Source of the DNA: NCEH01 sp002257205
GTDB taxonomy: Bacteria > Pseudomonadota > Alphaproteobacteria > Rhizobiales > Xanthobacteraceae
Reading direction: 5' to 3' (one strand)
DNA length: 64,000 nt
NCBI RefSeq assembly: GCF_043195105.1
Contig: NZ_JBAFWO010000001.1
The notes under the pieces are model-generated. The model ran no database searches and was not told the DNA's origin. It saw nothing but the letters and a program-made list of their open reading frames with translations. The position numbers were made by a program, and so were the translations under genes. Positions 25,496 to 34,050 of this stretch are shown in pieces (the stretch's first letter is position 1; the number at the start of each line of letters is the position of its first letter).

Positions 25496-27216
25496 TGTCG
25501 GTGATGTCCGAACAGGAAGCGCAGCGCGCGGCGTTCGCCCGCGCGTCTGCCTTCGATCTTCGCCCGGAGGTGTGGATTCCGATGGTCCTGCTCGCAGGAA
25601 CCCTCGGCTTCCCCTTCTTCCTGCTCGTCACGAGCGCGTTCAACGTGGGAGACCCGGAGGCATTTCCTGCCACGGTCTACGGAATCGACAATTTCATCGC
25701 GCTGTCCGGCCATCTCGACTGGATCCGCAACACGCTGGTCATCGCCGGCGGCGGCACGGCGCTCGGGCTGGTCATCGGCGTGGTGCTGGCCTGGATCATC
25801 CACCGCACCACCATGCCCGGGCGAAAGCTGTTCGAACTGCTGATCGCCATACCCTATCCGCTGGGGCCGCTGGTCGGCGCGCTCGCCTGGAGCCAACTCG
25901 GCGCGCCACGCGACGGCCTCATCAACCGGATGTTTGGCGCGATCACCGGCATCGAGACGCATCTGATCAACATCTATACCCCGATGGGGATCATCTTCGT
26001 CGAGGCGATCTTCGAGGCGCCGGTTGCTGTCCTGATCATCGGCGCGGCGATGCAGCGGATGGATCCCTCGCTCGAGGAATGCTCGTCGATCTTCGGGTCG
26101 GGGAAGCTGCGAACGGCGTGGAAGGTCACGCTGCCGCTGATGCTGCCGGCGGTCGCGAGCGCGGCCCTGTTCATGTTCACCTCGATGATCGGGTCGTTCG
26201 CGATCCCGACCATGCTCGGCACCTCCTCGCGCTTTTACGTCGCCACCAATGCGATGTACGTGCTGCTGCAAGGTTATCCGCCGAACTATCCGCTCGCCGC
26301 AGCGCTCGGCCTGGTGCTGATCTGCATGACGGCGCTCGCGGTCTGGCTGGTTCAGCGCGTGCTGCGCGGAAAATCCTACGCGGTCATCTCGGGCAAAAAC
26401 TATCGTCCCCGGCAGGTGGACATGGGATGGATGACAGGGGTGCTGTTCGCGATTGCGGCCCTCTATGTCCTGCTGTCGCTGATCTTGCCCATGGTCACGC
26501 TTCTTCTGGCGTCGTTCCAGTCGAGCAACGCCATCAGCTTTAATTTCCCGGCCTGGACGCTGGGGAATTACAAATATGTGATGTTCGATTTTCCCACGAC
26601 CCAGCAGGCGATCATCAACAGCCTGTTGCTGGGGGTAGGCACGGGCGTCATCGGCGTGCTTCTGGCGACCTTCATTGCCCTTGCCACGCACCGGTCGCGC
26701 AGCGACGGGCGCCGGCTCCTCGAACAGATGACGATGCTGCCCCAGGCCTTTCCGCGCCTCATTTTCGCGATCGGGTTTCTCTGGATGATCCTGGCGCTGC
26801 CGCTGAAGCTCTACGGCACCTTGTTCGCCGTGCTGCTGGCGTATGTCATCGTCTTCCTGCCCCTGGCTTATCGCGGCATGAGCGGCGTGGTGGTGCAGAT
26901 CGACATCGCCTTGGAGGAGGCGGCCCGCATCAGCGGGGCGGGGGTGTTCCGGATCCTGCGGACGGTGACCTTGCCCCTGTTGCGGCCGGGCCTGCTCGCC
27001 ACCTGGGCGCTTCTGTTCATGGTGTCGGTGCGCGAGATCAGCGCCTCGCTGTTCCTCTCCGGGCCCGGCACGCAGGTGCTGGGGCCGGCCATCTTCAGCT
27101 TCTGGGATTCCGGTGGCATGCCGCGCGTCAGCGCGCTCGCTGTGGTGCAGGCCTTGATCATCCTGATCGCGCTCACCCTTGTGCGCTCCCTGGCAAATCG
27201 CGGCGCTAACGTCTGA
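25495..27216 (+). CDS. ABC transporter permease, fused two-domain (FbpB-like)
   Basis: The 573-residue inner-membrane protein contains two tandem permease domains of about 250 residues, each with several hydrophobic helices and an EAA-like loop (LEECSSIFGSGKLRTAWKVT and LEEAARISGAGVFRILRTVT). This double-domain layout is that of FbpB/ThiP-type importers, so one polypeptide forms the whole channel. Start overlaps the binding-protein stop. Confidence 0.92.
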   Translation: MSVMSEQEAQRAAFARASAFDLRPEVWIPMVLLAGTLGFPFFLLVTSAFNVGDPEAFPATVYGIDNFIALSGHLDWIRNTLVIAGGGTALGLVIGVVLAWIIHRTTMPGRKLFELLIAIPYPLGPLVGALAWSQLGAPRDGLINRMFGAITGIETHLINIYTPMGIIFVEAIFEAPVAVLIIGAAMQRMDPSLEECSSIFGSGKLRTAWKVTLPLMLPAVASAALFMFTSMIGSFAIPTMLGTSSRFYVATNAMYVLLQGYPPNYPLAAALGLVLICMTALAVWLVQRVLRGKSYAVISGKNYRPRQVDMGWMTGVLFAIAALYVLLSLILPMVTLLLASFQSSNAISFNFPAWTLGNYKYVMFDFPTTQQAIINSLLLGVGTGVIGVLLATFIALATHRSRSDGRRLLEQMTMLPQAFPRLIFAIGFLWMILALPLKLYGTLFAVLLAYVIVFLPLAYRGMSGVVVQIDIALEEAARISGAGVFRILRTVTLPLLRPGLLATWALLFMVSVREISASLFLSGPGTQVLGPAIFSFWDSGGMPRVSALAVVQALIILIALTLVRSLANRGANV

Positions 27217-27230
27217 CTGGAGAGAGCATC

Positions 27231-28391
27231 ATGCTTGCCTTACATAGATCCGCGCAGACTCTCTCCTTCGGCGAGACGCAGCCGCGCAATACACAGGCAC
27301 CTGCTTACATCGAGGTCCGCGATCTCGTCGCCGCGTTCGGCGCGAAGATCGTCGTCAAGGGGGTCTCGTTTGCCGTCGGACGCGGCGAACATCTATCCCT
27401 TCTCGGCCCGTCGGGCTGCGGGAAATCCACCACCCTGCGCTGTATCGCGGGGCTTGAAACGCCGGTCTCCGGCGAAATCGTCATCGACGGCAATCTGGTC
27501 TTCTCTTCCTCGAAGCGGGTCAACGTGCCGACTGAGAAGCGCAAGCTGTCGATGGTGTTCCAAAGCTACGCGATCTGGCCGCATATGACGGTGTTCGAGA
27601 ATGTCGCCTATGGTTTGCGTGTTCAACGGGTGGCCGAAAGCGAGATCAAGCAGCGGGTTGTGGAGATGCTGCGGATGGTGGGCATCGAGGATTATATCCA
27701 TCGCCCCGCGACCGATCTGAGCGGCGGCCAGCAGCAGCGCGTGGCGCTCGCGCGCAGCTATGCCTCGCGGCCGAAAGCGATCCTGCTCGACGAGCCGCTG
27801 TCGAACCTGGATGCGCGGCTGCGGGTGCGCATGCGCGACGAGATCAAGGAATTCCAGCACAAGTTCGACCTGTCGACGATCTATGTGACGCACGACCAGG
27901 AAGAGGCGATGGCGATTTCCGATCGCATCATCGTCATGCGCGACGGCCATATCGAGCAATGCGGCAAGCCGCTCGACATCTACGACACCCCATGCACCCG
28001 TTTCGTGGCGGACTTCATCGGCGCTGCGAACATCCTCGCCGGCACGGCCGCCGGCGAAGCCCCTTCGGGGGCGCCGGTGCTGAAGGTCGGCGAGGCCCTG
28101 GTGGAGTGCGCGGAGGGCTCGCAGCTGTTCCCGGTGGATGCGGGCGGCCTGCATCTCGCGGCCCTGCGTACCGTCTATCCGGAAATGCGCCGGGATGCGC
28201 CGCCGCGTCCCAACCAATGGCCCGCCATTGTCACCCGCCGCGTCCTGCTCGGCGATATCGTCAATTACACCCTCGCCTGGCCGGGCGGCGACCTGCGCGT
28301 GCACGCATTTCCCAATGCCCTGTTCGAGGAAGGCGAGCGCATCCAGCTCCACATCCCGCCGCATCGCACGGTTCCGGTCCGGGCCGATTGA
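27231..28391 (+). CDS. ABC transporter ATP-binding protein (FbpC/PotA-like)
   Basis: The 386-residue ATPase has Walker A GPSGCGKST, signature LSGGQQQRVALARS, Walker B ILLDEPLSNLD and H-loop THDQEEAM, plus a C-terminal TOBE-like domain of about 120 residues. A 25-residue N-terminal extension precedes the usual start; GGAGAGAG upstream supports the ATG at 27231. It energises the importer encoded by the two preceding genes. Confidence 0.92.
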   Translation: MLALHRSAQTLSFGETQPRNTQAPAYIEVRDLVAAFGAKIVVKGVSFAVGRGEHLSLLGPSGCGKSTTLRCIAGLETPVSGEIVIDGNLVFSSSKRVNVPTEKRKLSMVFQSYAIWPHMTVFENVAYGLRVQRVAESEIKQRVVEMLRMVGIEDYIHRPATDLSGGQQQRVALARSYASRPKAILLDEPLSNLDARLRVRMRDEIKEFQHKFDLSTIYVTHDQEEAMAISDRIIVMRDGHIEQCGKPLDIYDTPCTRFVADFIGAANILAGTAAGEAPSGAPVLKVGEALVECAEGSQLFPVDAGGLHLAALRTVYPEMRRDAPPRPNQWPAIVTRRVLLGDIVNYTLAWPGGDLRVHAFPNALFEEGERIQLHIPPHRTVPVRAD

Positions 28392-28421
28392 GTGCGATCG
28401 CGAACAGCAAAAGGGTGGATC

Positions 28422-30062
28422 GTGGACATTTCCAAGCTTCAAACGGACGTGCTCGTCCTGGGCGGCGGGCTTGCCGGCTATCGGGCGGCGGTGGCCGCGC
28501 GCGCACAGGGCGCCTCGGTCACCATGGCCTATTTCGCCCGTGGCGCTTCGCCTTATGTGATCGGCTGCAATGCGCCGATCGCCCATGCCGATGCCCGCGA
28601 CAGCCCGGATATGTTCTTCGCGGACATGGTGCGCGGCGGATACGGGCTGAACGACCGGCGGCTGGTGCGCGCGCTGGCGCACGGCGCGGTGGAGGCGCAG
28701 CGCGAGCTTTCCGCGCTGGGTGTGCCGTTCCCGGTGGAACAGGACCGCATCATCCAGCGCCATTTGTCCGGCAACACCTATCCCCGGTCCCTTTTCATTC
28801 CCGAGGGCACGGGGCGCATCGTGCTTGAACGTCTCGCCGCCCACGCGGCGGCTATCGGCGTGCGCATCCTGACCGGCCAGAAGGTGGTCGATCTTCTCAA
28901 CGCGGACGGCGAGGTGGCGGGCGCGCTACTGTGGGACCGGCGGGCGGGGACCTTCTCCGCCGCCTGCGCCCGCGCGGTGGTGCTCGCCACCGGCGGCATC
29001 GGGCGCATCTATGCCGACAGCACCTATCCGGCCGATGTCGGGAGCGATTCCTACGGCCTCGCGCTGAAGCATGGAGCGCATCTGATCGACATGGAATTCG
29101 TGCAGTTCGAGCCGGTGGTCACCGTCTGGCCCGAGGCATGCCGTGGCATTGAGATGCCCACCGCCATGCTCGGCGACGGTGCGCATCTGCTGAACGCGCA
29201 GGGGGAGCGGTTCATGTTTCGCTACAACCCGGTGCACGGCGAAAAGCAGATCGAAAAGGCGAAGATGGCGCTCTGCGTCCAGACCGAGATCGACGAGGGG
29301 CGCGGAATGCCCGACGACACGGTCGTGTTCGACACCACGGTGCTCCCGCCCGAGCGGCTTGAGAGCTACAAGATCCACGTGCGGCGCCTGCGCAATGCGG
29401 GCGTCGATCCGCTGACCACGCCGCCGCGCGTGCGCCCCGCGTCCCACAGCCAGATGGGCGGCATCCTGATCGACGATCAGGGATGGACCGGCGTGCCGGG
29501 CCTCTATGCCGGTGGGGAAAGTGCCGGCGGCGTGCATGGCGCGAGCCGGCTTGCCGGCAATGGCTGCGCGGACACGCTGGTGTTCGGCGCGCTCGCGGGT
29601 CGTGGCGCCGCAAGCGGCCTGCTGTCCGCGCCCGCCCGGGACTGGGATGCCGTCATCGCGGCCTCGGTTGAGGCGGTCACCGGCCATGCCAATGAAACCG
29701 GGCAGGCCCGCGCCTCGGACATCAAGGATGCGGTGCGGCACCTGATGCTGCGCCATGCCGGATTGTGGCGGCGGGAGGAGGGCTTGCGCGAGGGGCAGGA
29801 GGGCCTGCGCGATCTTGCCCGCACCGCCGCCGCCAACACCCTCGCGCGCGATGTCGACGAGATGATCGAGGCGCTCGAACTCGACCACATGCTCGCGACC
29901 GCGCGCATGATCATGGATGCCTCCCTGTTGCGCACGGAAAGCCGGGGCGCGCACCAGCGCCGGGATTTTCCCGCCCAGGACGATGCCAATTGGCTGAAGC
30001 ACATCGGCTTTCGCACCGACCACGCGGGCGGGTTCGTGCGTGCGGACGCCCCCATTCAATAG
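28422..30062 (+). CDS. FAD-dependent oxidoreductase, fumarate reductase/L-aspartate oxidase-like
   Basis: Start chosen is GTG at 28422 with GGGTGG upstream, giving 546 residues; a GTG at 28392 directly abutting the ATPase stop is possible. The N-terminal FAD-binding motif is LVLGGGLAGYRAAV. Family landmarks of the SdhA/FrdA/NadB group follow: SHSQMGGI and AGGESAGGVHGASRLAGNG, with the histidine and arginine used for proton transfer and substrate binding. No iron-sulphur or membrane subunit genes are adjacent, so it resembles the soluble one-subunit type. It probably oxidises or reduces a dicarboxylate-like C-C bond of the imported compound. Confidence 0.85.
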   Translation: MDISKLQTDVLVLGGGLAGYRAAVAARAQGASVTMAYFARGASPYVIGCNAPIAHADARDSPDMFFADMVRGGYGLNDRRLVRALAHGAVEAQRELSALGVPFPVEQDRIIQRHLSGNTYPRSLFIPEGTGRIVLERLAAHAAAIGVRILTGQKVVDLLNADGEVAGALLWDRRAGTFSAACARAVVLATGGIGRIYADSTYPADVGSDSYGLALKHGAHLIDMEFVQFEPVVTVWPEACRGIEMPTAMLGDGAHLLNAQGERFMFRYNPVHGEKQIEKAKMALCVQTEIDEGRGMPDDTVVFDTTVLPPERLESYKIHVRRLRNAGVDPLTTPPRVRPASHSQMGGILIDDQGWTGVPGLYAGGESAGGVHGASRLAGNGCADTLVFGALAGRGAASGLLSAPARDWDAVIAASVEAVTGHANETGQARASDIKDAVRHLMLRHAGLWRREEGLREGQEGLRDLARTAAANTLARDVDEMIEALELDHMLATARMIMDASLLRTESRGAHQRRDFPAQDDANWLKHIGFRTDHAGGFVRADAPIQ

Positions 30063-30074
30063 ACGGGTGAAGAC

Positions 30075-31226
30075 ATGCCAGCTCAAAAGCCGCTCGCCGG
30101 CATCAAGGTTCTTGATTTCACGCGCCTTTTCGCGGGCCCGTTCTGCACCATGCTGCTCGGGGACCTGGGCGCCGATGTGGTGAAGGTGGAAGCGCCGGAA
30201 GGCGATCCGATCCGTTATCAGGGTCCCCCCTTCCACAAGGACCACGCCTTCAGCTTTCTCGCGGCCAACCGCAACAAGCGCTCCATCCTCATCGACATGA
30301 AGACGCAGGACGGGCGGGCGCTGGCGCGTCGGCTCGCGCTCGCCGCCGACGTGATCGTGGAGAATTTCCGGCCCGACGTGATGGATCGGCTCGGGCTCGA
30401 TTACGAAACCCTCGCGGCGGAAAATCCCCGGCTGATTTTCGTGTCCATGTCCGGGTTCGGCGCGAATGGGCCTTACAGCGAGAAGGGCGCGTTCGATCTC
30501 ACGATCCAGGCCGAGGGCGGCTATATGAGCCTCACCGGCGAGCGCGACGGCGCGCCGATCAAGCTCGGCACGTCGGCGTTCGATCTCGTGTGCGGCCAAT
30601 ATGCCATGGGGGCGGTGGCGACCGCGCTGTTCGATCGCGCGCGCACCGGCAAGGGCCAGCGCATCGAGACCAGCCTGTTCGAAAGCGAGATAAGCTTCCT
30701 CGTGGACGCGGGCATCGAGTATCTCACCACCGGGGTGAGCAAGGGCAAATGGGGCTCCGAGCATGCCCAGCAGGTGCCCTATAAAGCGTTCGAAGCCGCC
30801 GATGGCTGGGTGGTGATCGGCGCCGGCGTGCAGAACCTGTTCGAGCGCTTTCTCAAGGTGATCGGCCGCACCGATCTGCTGGCGGACCCGCGCTTTGCCG
30901 AATTGTCCGGCCGGGTCGCGAACCGCGATGCGCTCCACGCCATTCTGGATGCCGAGGTCCGCCGCTTCACGGTCGACGAACTGGTCGCGCAATTGAATGC
31001 GGCGAAGGTGCCGTGCTCGCCGATCAACAACATGGAGCAGGTCTTCAACCACCCGCAGGCTTTGCACCGCGCCATGGTGCAGCAGGTGGAGCATCCCCAA
31101 TACGGTCCGCTGTCGGTGATCGGGCCGGCGGTGAAATACAGCGGCTTCGACGTGGCGGCCGGCTGGACCGCGCCGCCACTGCTGGGCGAGCACACGCAGG
31201 CCGTAACGGCCGACTGGCTGAGCTGA
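30075..31226 (+). CDS. CaiB/BaiF family (class III) CoA-transferase
   Basis: The 383-residue protein opens with the diagnostic segment DFTRLFAGPFCTMLLGDLGA followed by VVKVEAPEGDPIR, and has the family's large CoA-binding domain with the candidate catalytic Asp in TSAFDLVCGQYAM. Class III enzymes move CoA between carboxylic acids through an aspartyl-CoA intermediate, often using succinyl-CoA as donor. It sits 12 bp after the flavoprotein and 11 bp before the acyl-CoA dehydrogenase, so it should activate the substrate taken up by the linked ABC importer. Confidence 0.93.
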   Translation: MPAQKPLAGIKVLDFTRLFAGPFCTMLLGDLGADVVKVEAPEGDPIRYQGPPFHKDHAFSFLAANRNKRSILIDMKTQDGRALARRLALAADVIVENFRPDVMDRLGLDYETLAAENPRLIFVSMSGFGANGPYSEKGAFDLTIQAEGGYMSLTGERDGAPIKLGTSAFDLVCGQYAMGAVATALFDRARTGKGQRIETSLFESEISFLVDAGIEYLTTGVSKGKWGSEHAQQVPYKAFEAADGWVVIGAGVQNLFERFLKVIGRTDLLADPRFAELSGRVANRDALHAILDAEVRRFTVDELVAQLNAAKVPCSPINNMEQVFNHPQALHRAMVQQVEHPQYGPLSVIGPAVKYSGFDVAAGWTAPPLLGEHTQAVTADWLS

Positions 31227-31237
31227 CAGGACACCCC

Positions 31238-32383
31238 ATGGATTTCGATCTTTCCGAAGACCAGCGCCTGTTGCTGGGGGAATGGCGCAAGGCCATCGAC
31301 CGCGACATCGCCCCGGTGACGCGCCAGCATGCCGACAGCTTCATTCCCAAGGCGGCCGCCCATGCGCTGCTGCGCAAGACCGGGGATTTCGGCGTCGGAA
31401 ACGGCTGGGTGCCGGAGGAGGGAGGGGGGCTCGGCCTCGATTTTCTCACCAGCGGCCTGCTCTATGAGGAGCTGTCGCGCACCTCCCCGGACCTCGCGGG
31501 ATTGGCGTTCGTGGCGGAGGGCGCGGCGCTGAAGCTGTTCCGCACCGGGTCCGAACCGCTCAAGGCGCGGTATCTGTCGCAACTGCTGTCCGGGGAGCTG
31601 ATCGGCTGCTCCGCCATCAGCGAGCCGGGGATCGGTTCGAGTGTGCGCGAGATGCGGACGCGCGCCGTGCGCGACGGGAAGTATTTTCGCATCTCGGGCG
31701 AAAAGCTCTGGATCTCAAACGCCAGTATCGCCGATCTCGTCATTCTCGTCGCCAAGACGGGGGAGGATGAATTCACCATGTTCCTCGCGGATCGCGCGGA
31801 GCACGGGTTCAAGACCGCCGAGATTTCCAAGCTGGGCTTGAATGGCTGGTCGCTGGGCCAAGTCAGCTTCGAGGACATGGTGGTGTCCGAGGACAATATC
31901 CTCGGCGGCGTGGGCGGCGGGCTGCGCGAGACCATGAAGGGCTTCGAACGCTCGCGTTGCTTCATCTCGACGCTCGCGCTCGGCATCGCCCAGGCGGCGC
32001 TCGACGACAGCCTGGTTTATGTGAAGGAGCGGCAATCCTTCGGCAAGCCGATCGGCGCGCATCAATTGGTGCAGGGGCTGCTGGCGGAGATGGTCAGCGA
32101 CATCGAGGCGTCCCGCCTGCTGCTCTATCGGGCCTTATGGATGCTCTCCAAGGGCGGGCGCTGCGCGACGGAGGCGGCGATCGCCAAATCCTTCGTGACC
32201 GAGGCGGCGCAGCGGGTGACCTCAAAGGCGATCCAGATTCACGGCGCCTTCGGCATCAGCCGCGAATTCCCGCTGGAACGGCATTTCCGCAATGCCCGCA
32301 TGCTCACCATTCCCGACGGAACGACCCAGATCAATCACTTGATCATCGGGCGAAACCTGACCGGCTTCGATGCCTTCAAATAG
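31238..32383 (+). CDS. Acyl-CoA dehydrogenase
   Basis: The ATG at 31238 gives 381 residues, the usual length. The N-terminal helical domain, the middle beta domain with CSAISEPGIGSS and the FAD-binding C-terminal part (QIHGAFGISREFPLERHFRN, then IPDGTTQINHLIIGR) are complete. It introduces an alpha,beta double bond into an acyl-CoA using FAD and an electron-transfer flavoprotein. As the last gene of the plus-strand operon it would act on the thioester made by the CoA-transferase. Confidence 0.93.
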   Translation: MDFDLSEDQRLLLGEWRKAIDRDIAPVTRQHADSFIPKAAAHALLRKTGDFGVGNGWVPEEGGGLGLDFLTSGLLYEELSRTSPDLAGLAFVAEGAALKLFRTGSEPLKARYLSQLLSGELIGCSAISEPGIGSSVREMRTRAVRDGKYFRISGEKLWISNASIADLVILVAKTGEDEFTMFLADRAEHGFKTAEISKLGLNGWSLGQVSFEDMVVSEDNILGGVGGGLRETMKGFERSRCFISTLALGIAQAALDDSLVYVKERQSFGKPIGAHQLVQGLLAEMVSDIEASRLLLYRALWMLSKGGRCATEAAIAKSFVTEAAQRVTSKAIQIHGAFGISREFPLERHFRNARMLTIPDGTTQINHLIIGRNLTGFDAFK

Positions 32384-32445
32384 CCGGATGGCTGTCCGCT
32401 GGGAGTGAGGCGCCGGCCCGGCTTTCGCCAGTCCGCCACCCCTTC

Positions 32446-32541
32446 AGAGCGTTTCCCCGTTTCGGGGAATCGGGAAAACGCTCTATCTCTTTGGGGCGGC
32501 GCGTTTTCTTTACGCGAACCGGTATCCATTTCGCTCAAAAA
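32446..32541. repeat. REP-like palindromic intergenic element, also a bidirectional terminator candidate
   Basis: Between two convergent operons, AGAGCGTTT...AAACGCTCT forms an outer inverted repeat (32446-32484) with an inner CCCCG-TTT-CGGGG hairpin. It continues into a GCGTTTTCTTTACGCG segment and ends beside the MFS stop codon. I recall closely similar sequences scattered through intergenic regions of Rhizobiales genomes. Confidence 0.5.
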
Positions 32542-33939
32542 CTAGGACGGCTTTCCCGAGCCGGCCTCGACCGCGCCGAGGCTGGGTGCGCCTGACGCGC
32601 CGCCCAGATTGCCTTCCAGCTCCTCCAGCCGCCGATTGCGCGGCTCGATGCCCAGCAGTGCGACGACCGCGATCTGCAGGATTAGCAGGCTGATCATCAG
32701 CACCATCACGCCGGAGATCCCGTGCGTCTCGAACAGGGCCACCACGACGAACGGCGTGACGATGGTGGCGCCGCGGCCGAAGGTGTTGCAGATGCCGCTG
32801 GCGCGCAGCCGGACTTCGGTCGGGAACAGTTCCGGGATGTAGATGCCGAACAGCAGCGCCACGAGGACATAGATCGGAACCGTCAGGGCAAAGCCGATCA
32901 CGGGCAGCAGGGTCGGGTCGGAGACGTTCGGATAGATCAGCCCGAACAGCACGGCCAGCGCCGAGGAGACGATGATGGTCGGCTTGCGGCCCCAGCGGTC
33001 GGCGGTGAGCGCGCCGATGGCTGAACCGACGGGCGCTCCCAGCCCCATCATCAGCGAGTAGCCGAAGGAGGTTGCGATGCTCAAACCTTGCTTGATGAAG
33101 AAGGTCGGCAGCCAGGTGATGAAGCCGTAGAGCAGCGTGTTGATGACGATCAGGCAGATGCAGCCGACGATCATTCGGGAGAGCAGCGGCGGGCGGAACA
33201 GGGCGGCGAGCCCCAGCCGGGCCGGGGCCGGCGCGGGCGCCGCCGGGGGCGGCAGGGGCTTGCCGCGCGACGCCTCGGCCTCGATCTGCTTCAGCAGGTG
33301 CTCGGCTTCCTCGGTGCGGCCGACGGATTCAAGCCAGCGTGGCGATTCCGGCAGCTTCTTGCGCATGTACCAGACGACGAGGCCGCCGAGGCCGCCGACG
33401 ATGAACATGGCGCGCCAGCCGAACTCGGGGATGATCAGATAGCCCAGCAGGGAGGCTGCGGGCAGGCCGGTCACCACGAACACCGCCATCAAGCCGAGCC
33501 AGCGGCCCCGCGAGTGCGCGGGCACGAACTCGGTGAGGGTGGAATAACCCACAACATTCTCGGCTCCGAGGCCCACGCCGATCAGGAAGCGCAGGCCGAT
33601 CAGCACCTCCATGTTCGGCGCGAAGGCCGCCGCCAGCGAGGCGAGACCGAACAGGAGGAGATTGGCCTGGTAGGTGAAGCGCCGCCCATAGCGATCGCCC
33701 AGGAATCCGGTGAGGAACGATCCCACCATCATGCCGACGAAGGTGGCGGAGACGAACAGGGCATTCTGCCCGAAGGTCGAGAAGCCGCTTTTCAGCGTCG
33801 CCCCCAACACGGTGGCCGCGATGTAGATATCGAAGCCGTCAAAGAACATGCCGATGCCGATGAGCCACATGATCCGGTAATGAAACGGGCCGATCGGGAG
33901 CCGGTCCAGGCGCGGACCGGCATTGACGAGGGATGACAT
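32542..33939 (-). CDS. MFS transporter, metabolite:H+ symporter type
   Basis: The 465-residue protein has twelve predicted transmembrane helices with the MFS loop motif GFLGDRYGRRF between helices 2 and 3 and a related motif (TADRWGRKP) in the second half. Overall it resembles the aromatic-acid/sugar H+ symporter groups. A proline/alanine-rich central loop (about 220-245) is unusual but harmless. It follows the aldehyde dehydrogenase with a 111-bp gap containing a GC-rich hairpin (33987-34005) and probably imports the substrate of that pathway. Confidence 0.88.
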   Translation of the reverse strand: MSSLVNAGPRLDRLPIGPFHYRIMWLIGIGMFFDGFDIYIAATVLGATLKSGFSTFGQNALFVSATFVGMMVGSFLTGFLGDRYGRRFTYQANLLLFGLASLAAAFAPNMEVLIGLRFLIGVGLGAENVVGYSTLTEFVPAHSRGRWLGLMAVFVVTGLPAASLLGYLIIPEFGWRAMFIVGGLGGLVVWYMRKKLPESPRWLESVGRTEEAEHLLKQIEAEASRGKPLPPPAAPAPAPARLGLAALFRPPLLSRMIVGCICLIVINTLLYGFITWLPTFFIKQGLSIATSFGYSLMMGLGAPVGSAIGALTADRWGRKPTIIVSSALAVLFGLIYPNVSDPTLLPVIGFALTVPIYVLVALLFGIYIPELFPTEVRLRASGICNTFGRGATIVTPFVVVALFETHGISGVMVLMISLLILQIAVVALLGIEPRNRRLEELEGNLGGASGAPSLGAVEAGSGKPS

Positions 33940-34050
33940 GGCGCTTCCTCCAAGGAGCGGTGAGACGTTGGCACGCGCCCGGTCGACGGCGCCCGAGGGG
34001 CGCCGGCTCTAGGTTCTTGTTGACGTGCCGGTTGGGTCAGGCGGTCGGTG

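Noticed and set aside
28926..31193. 755-codon minus-strand open frame
   Set aside because: Antisense to the flavoprotein and CoA-transferase genes, which have clear conserved motifs; composition is typical of a shadow.
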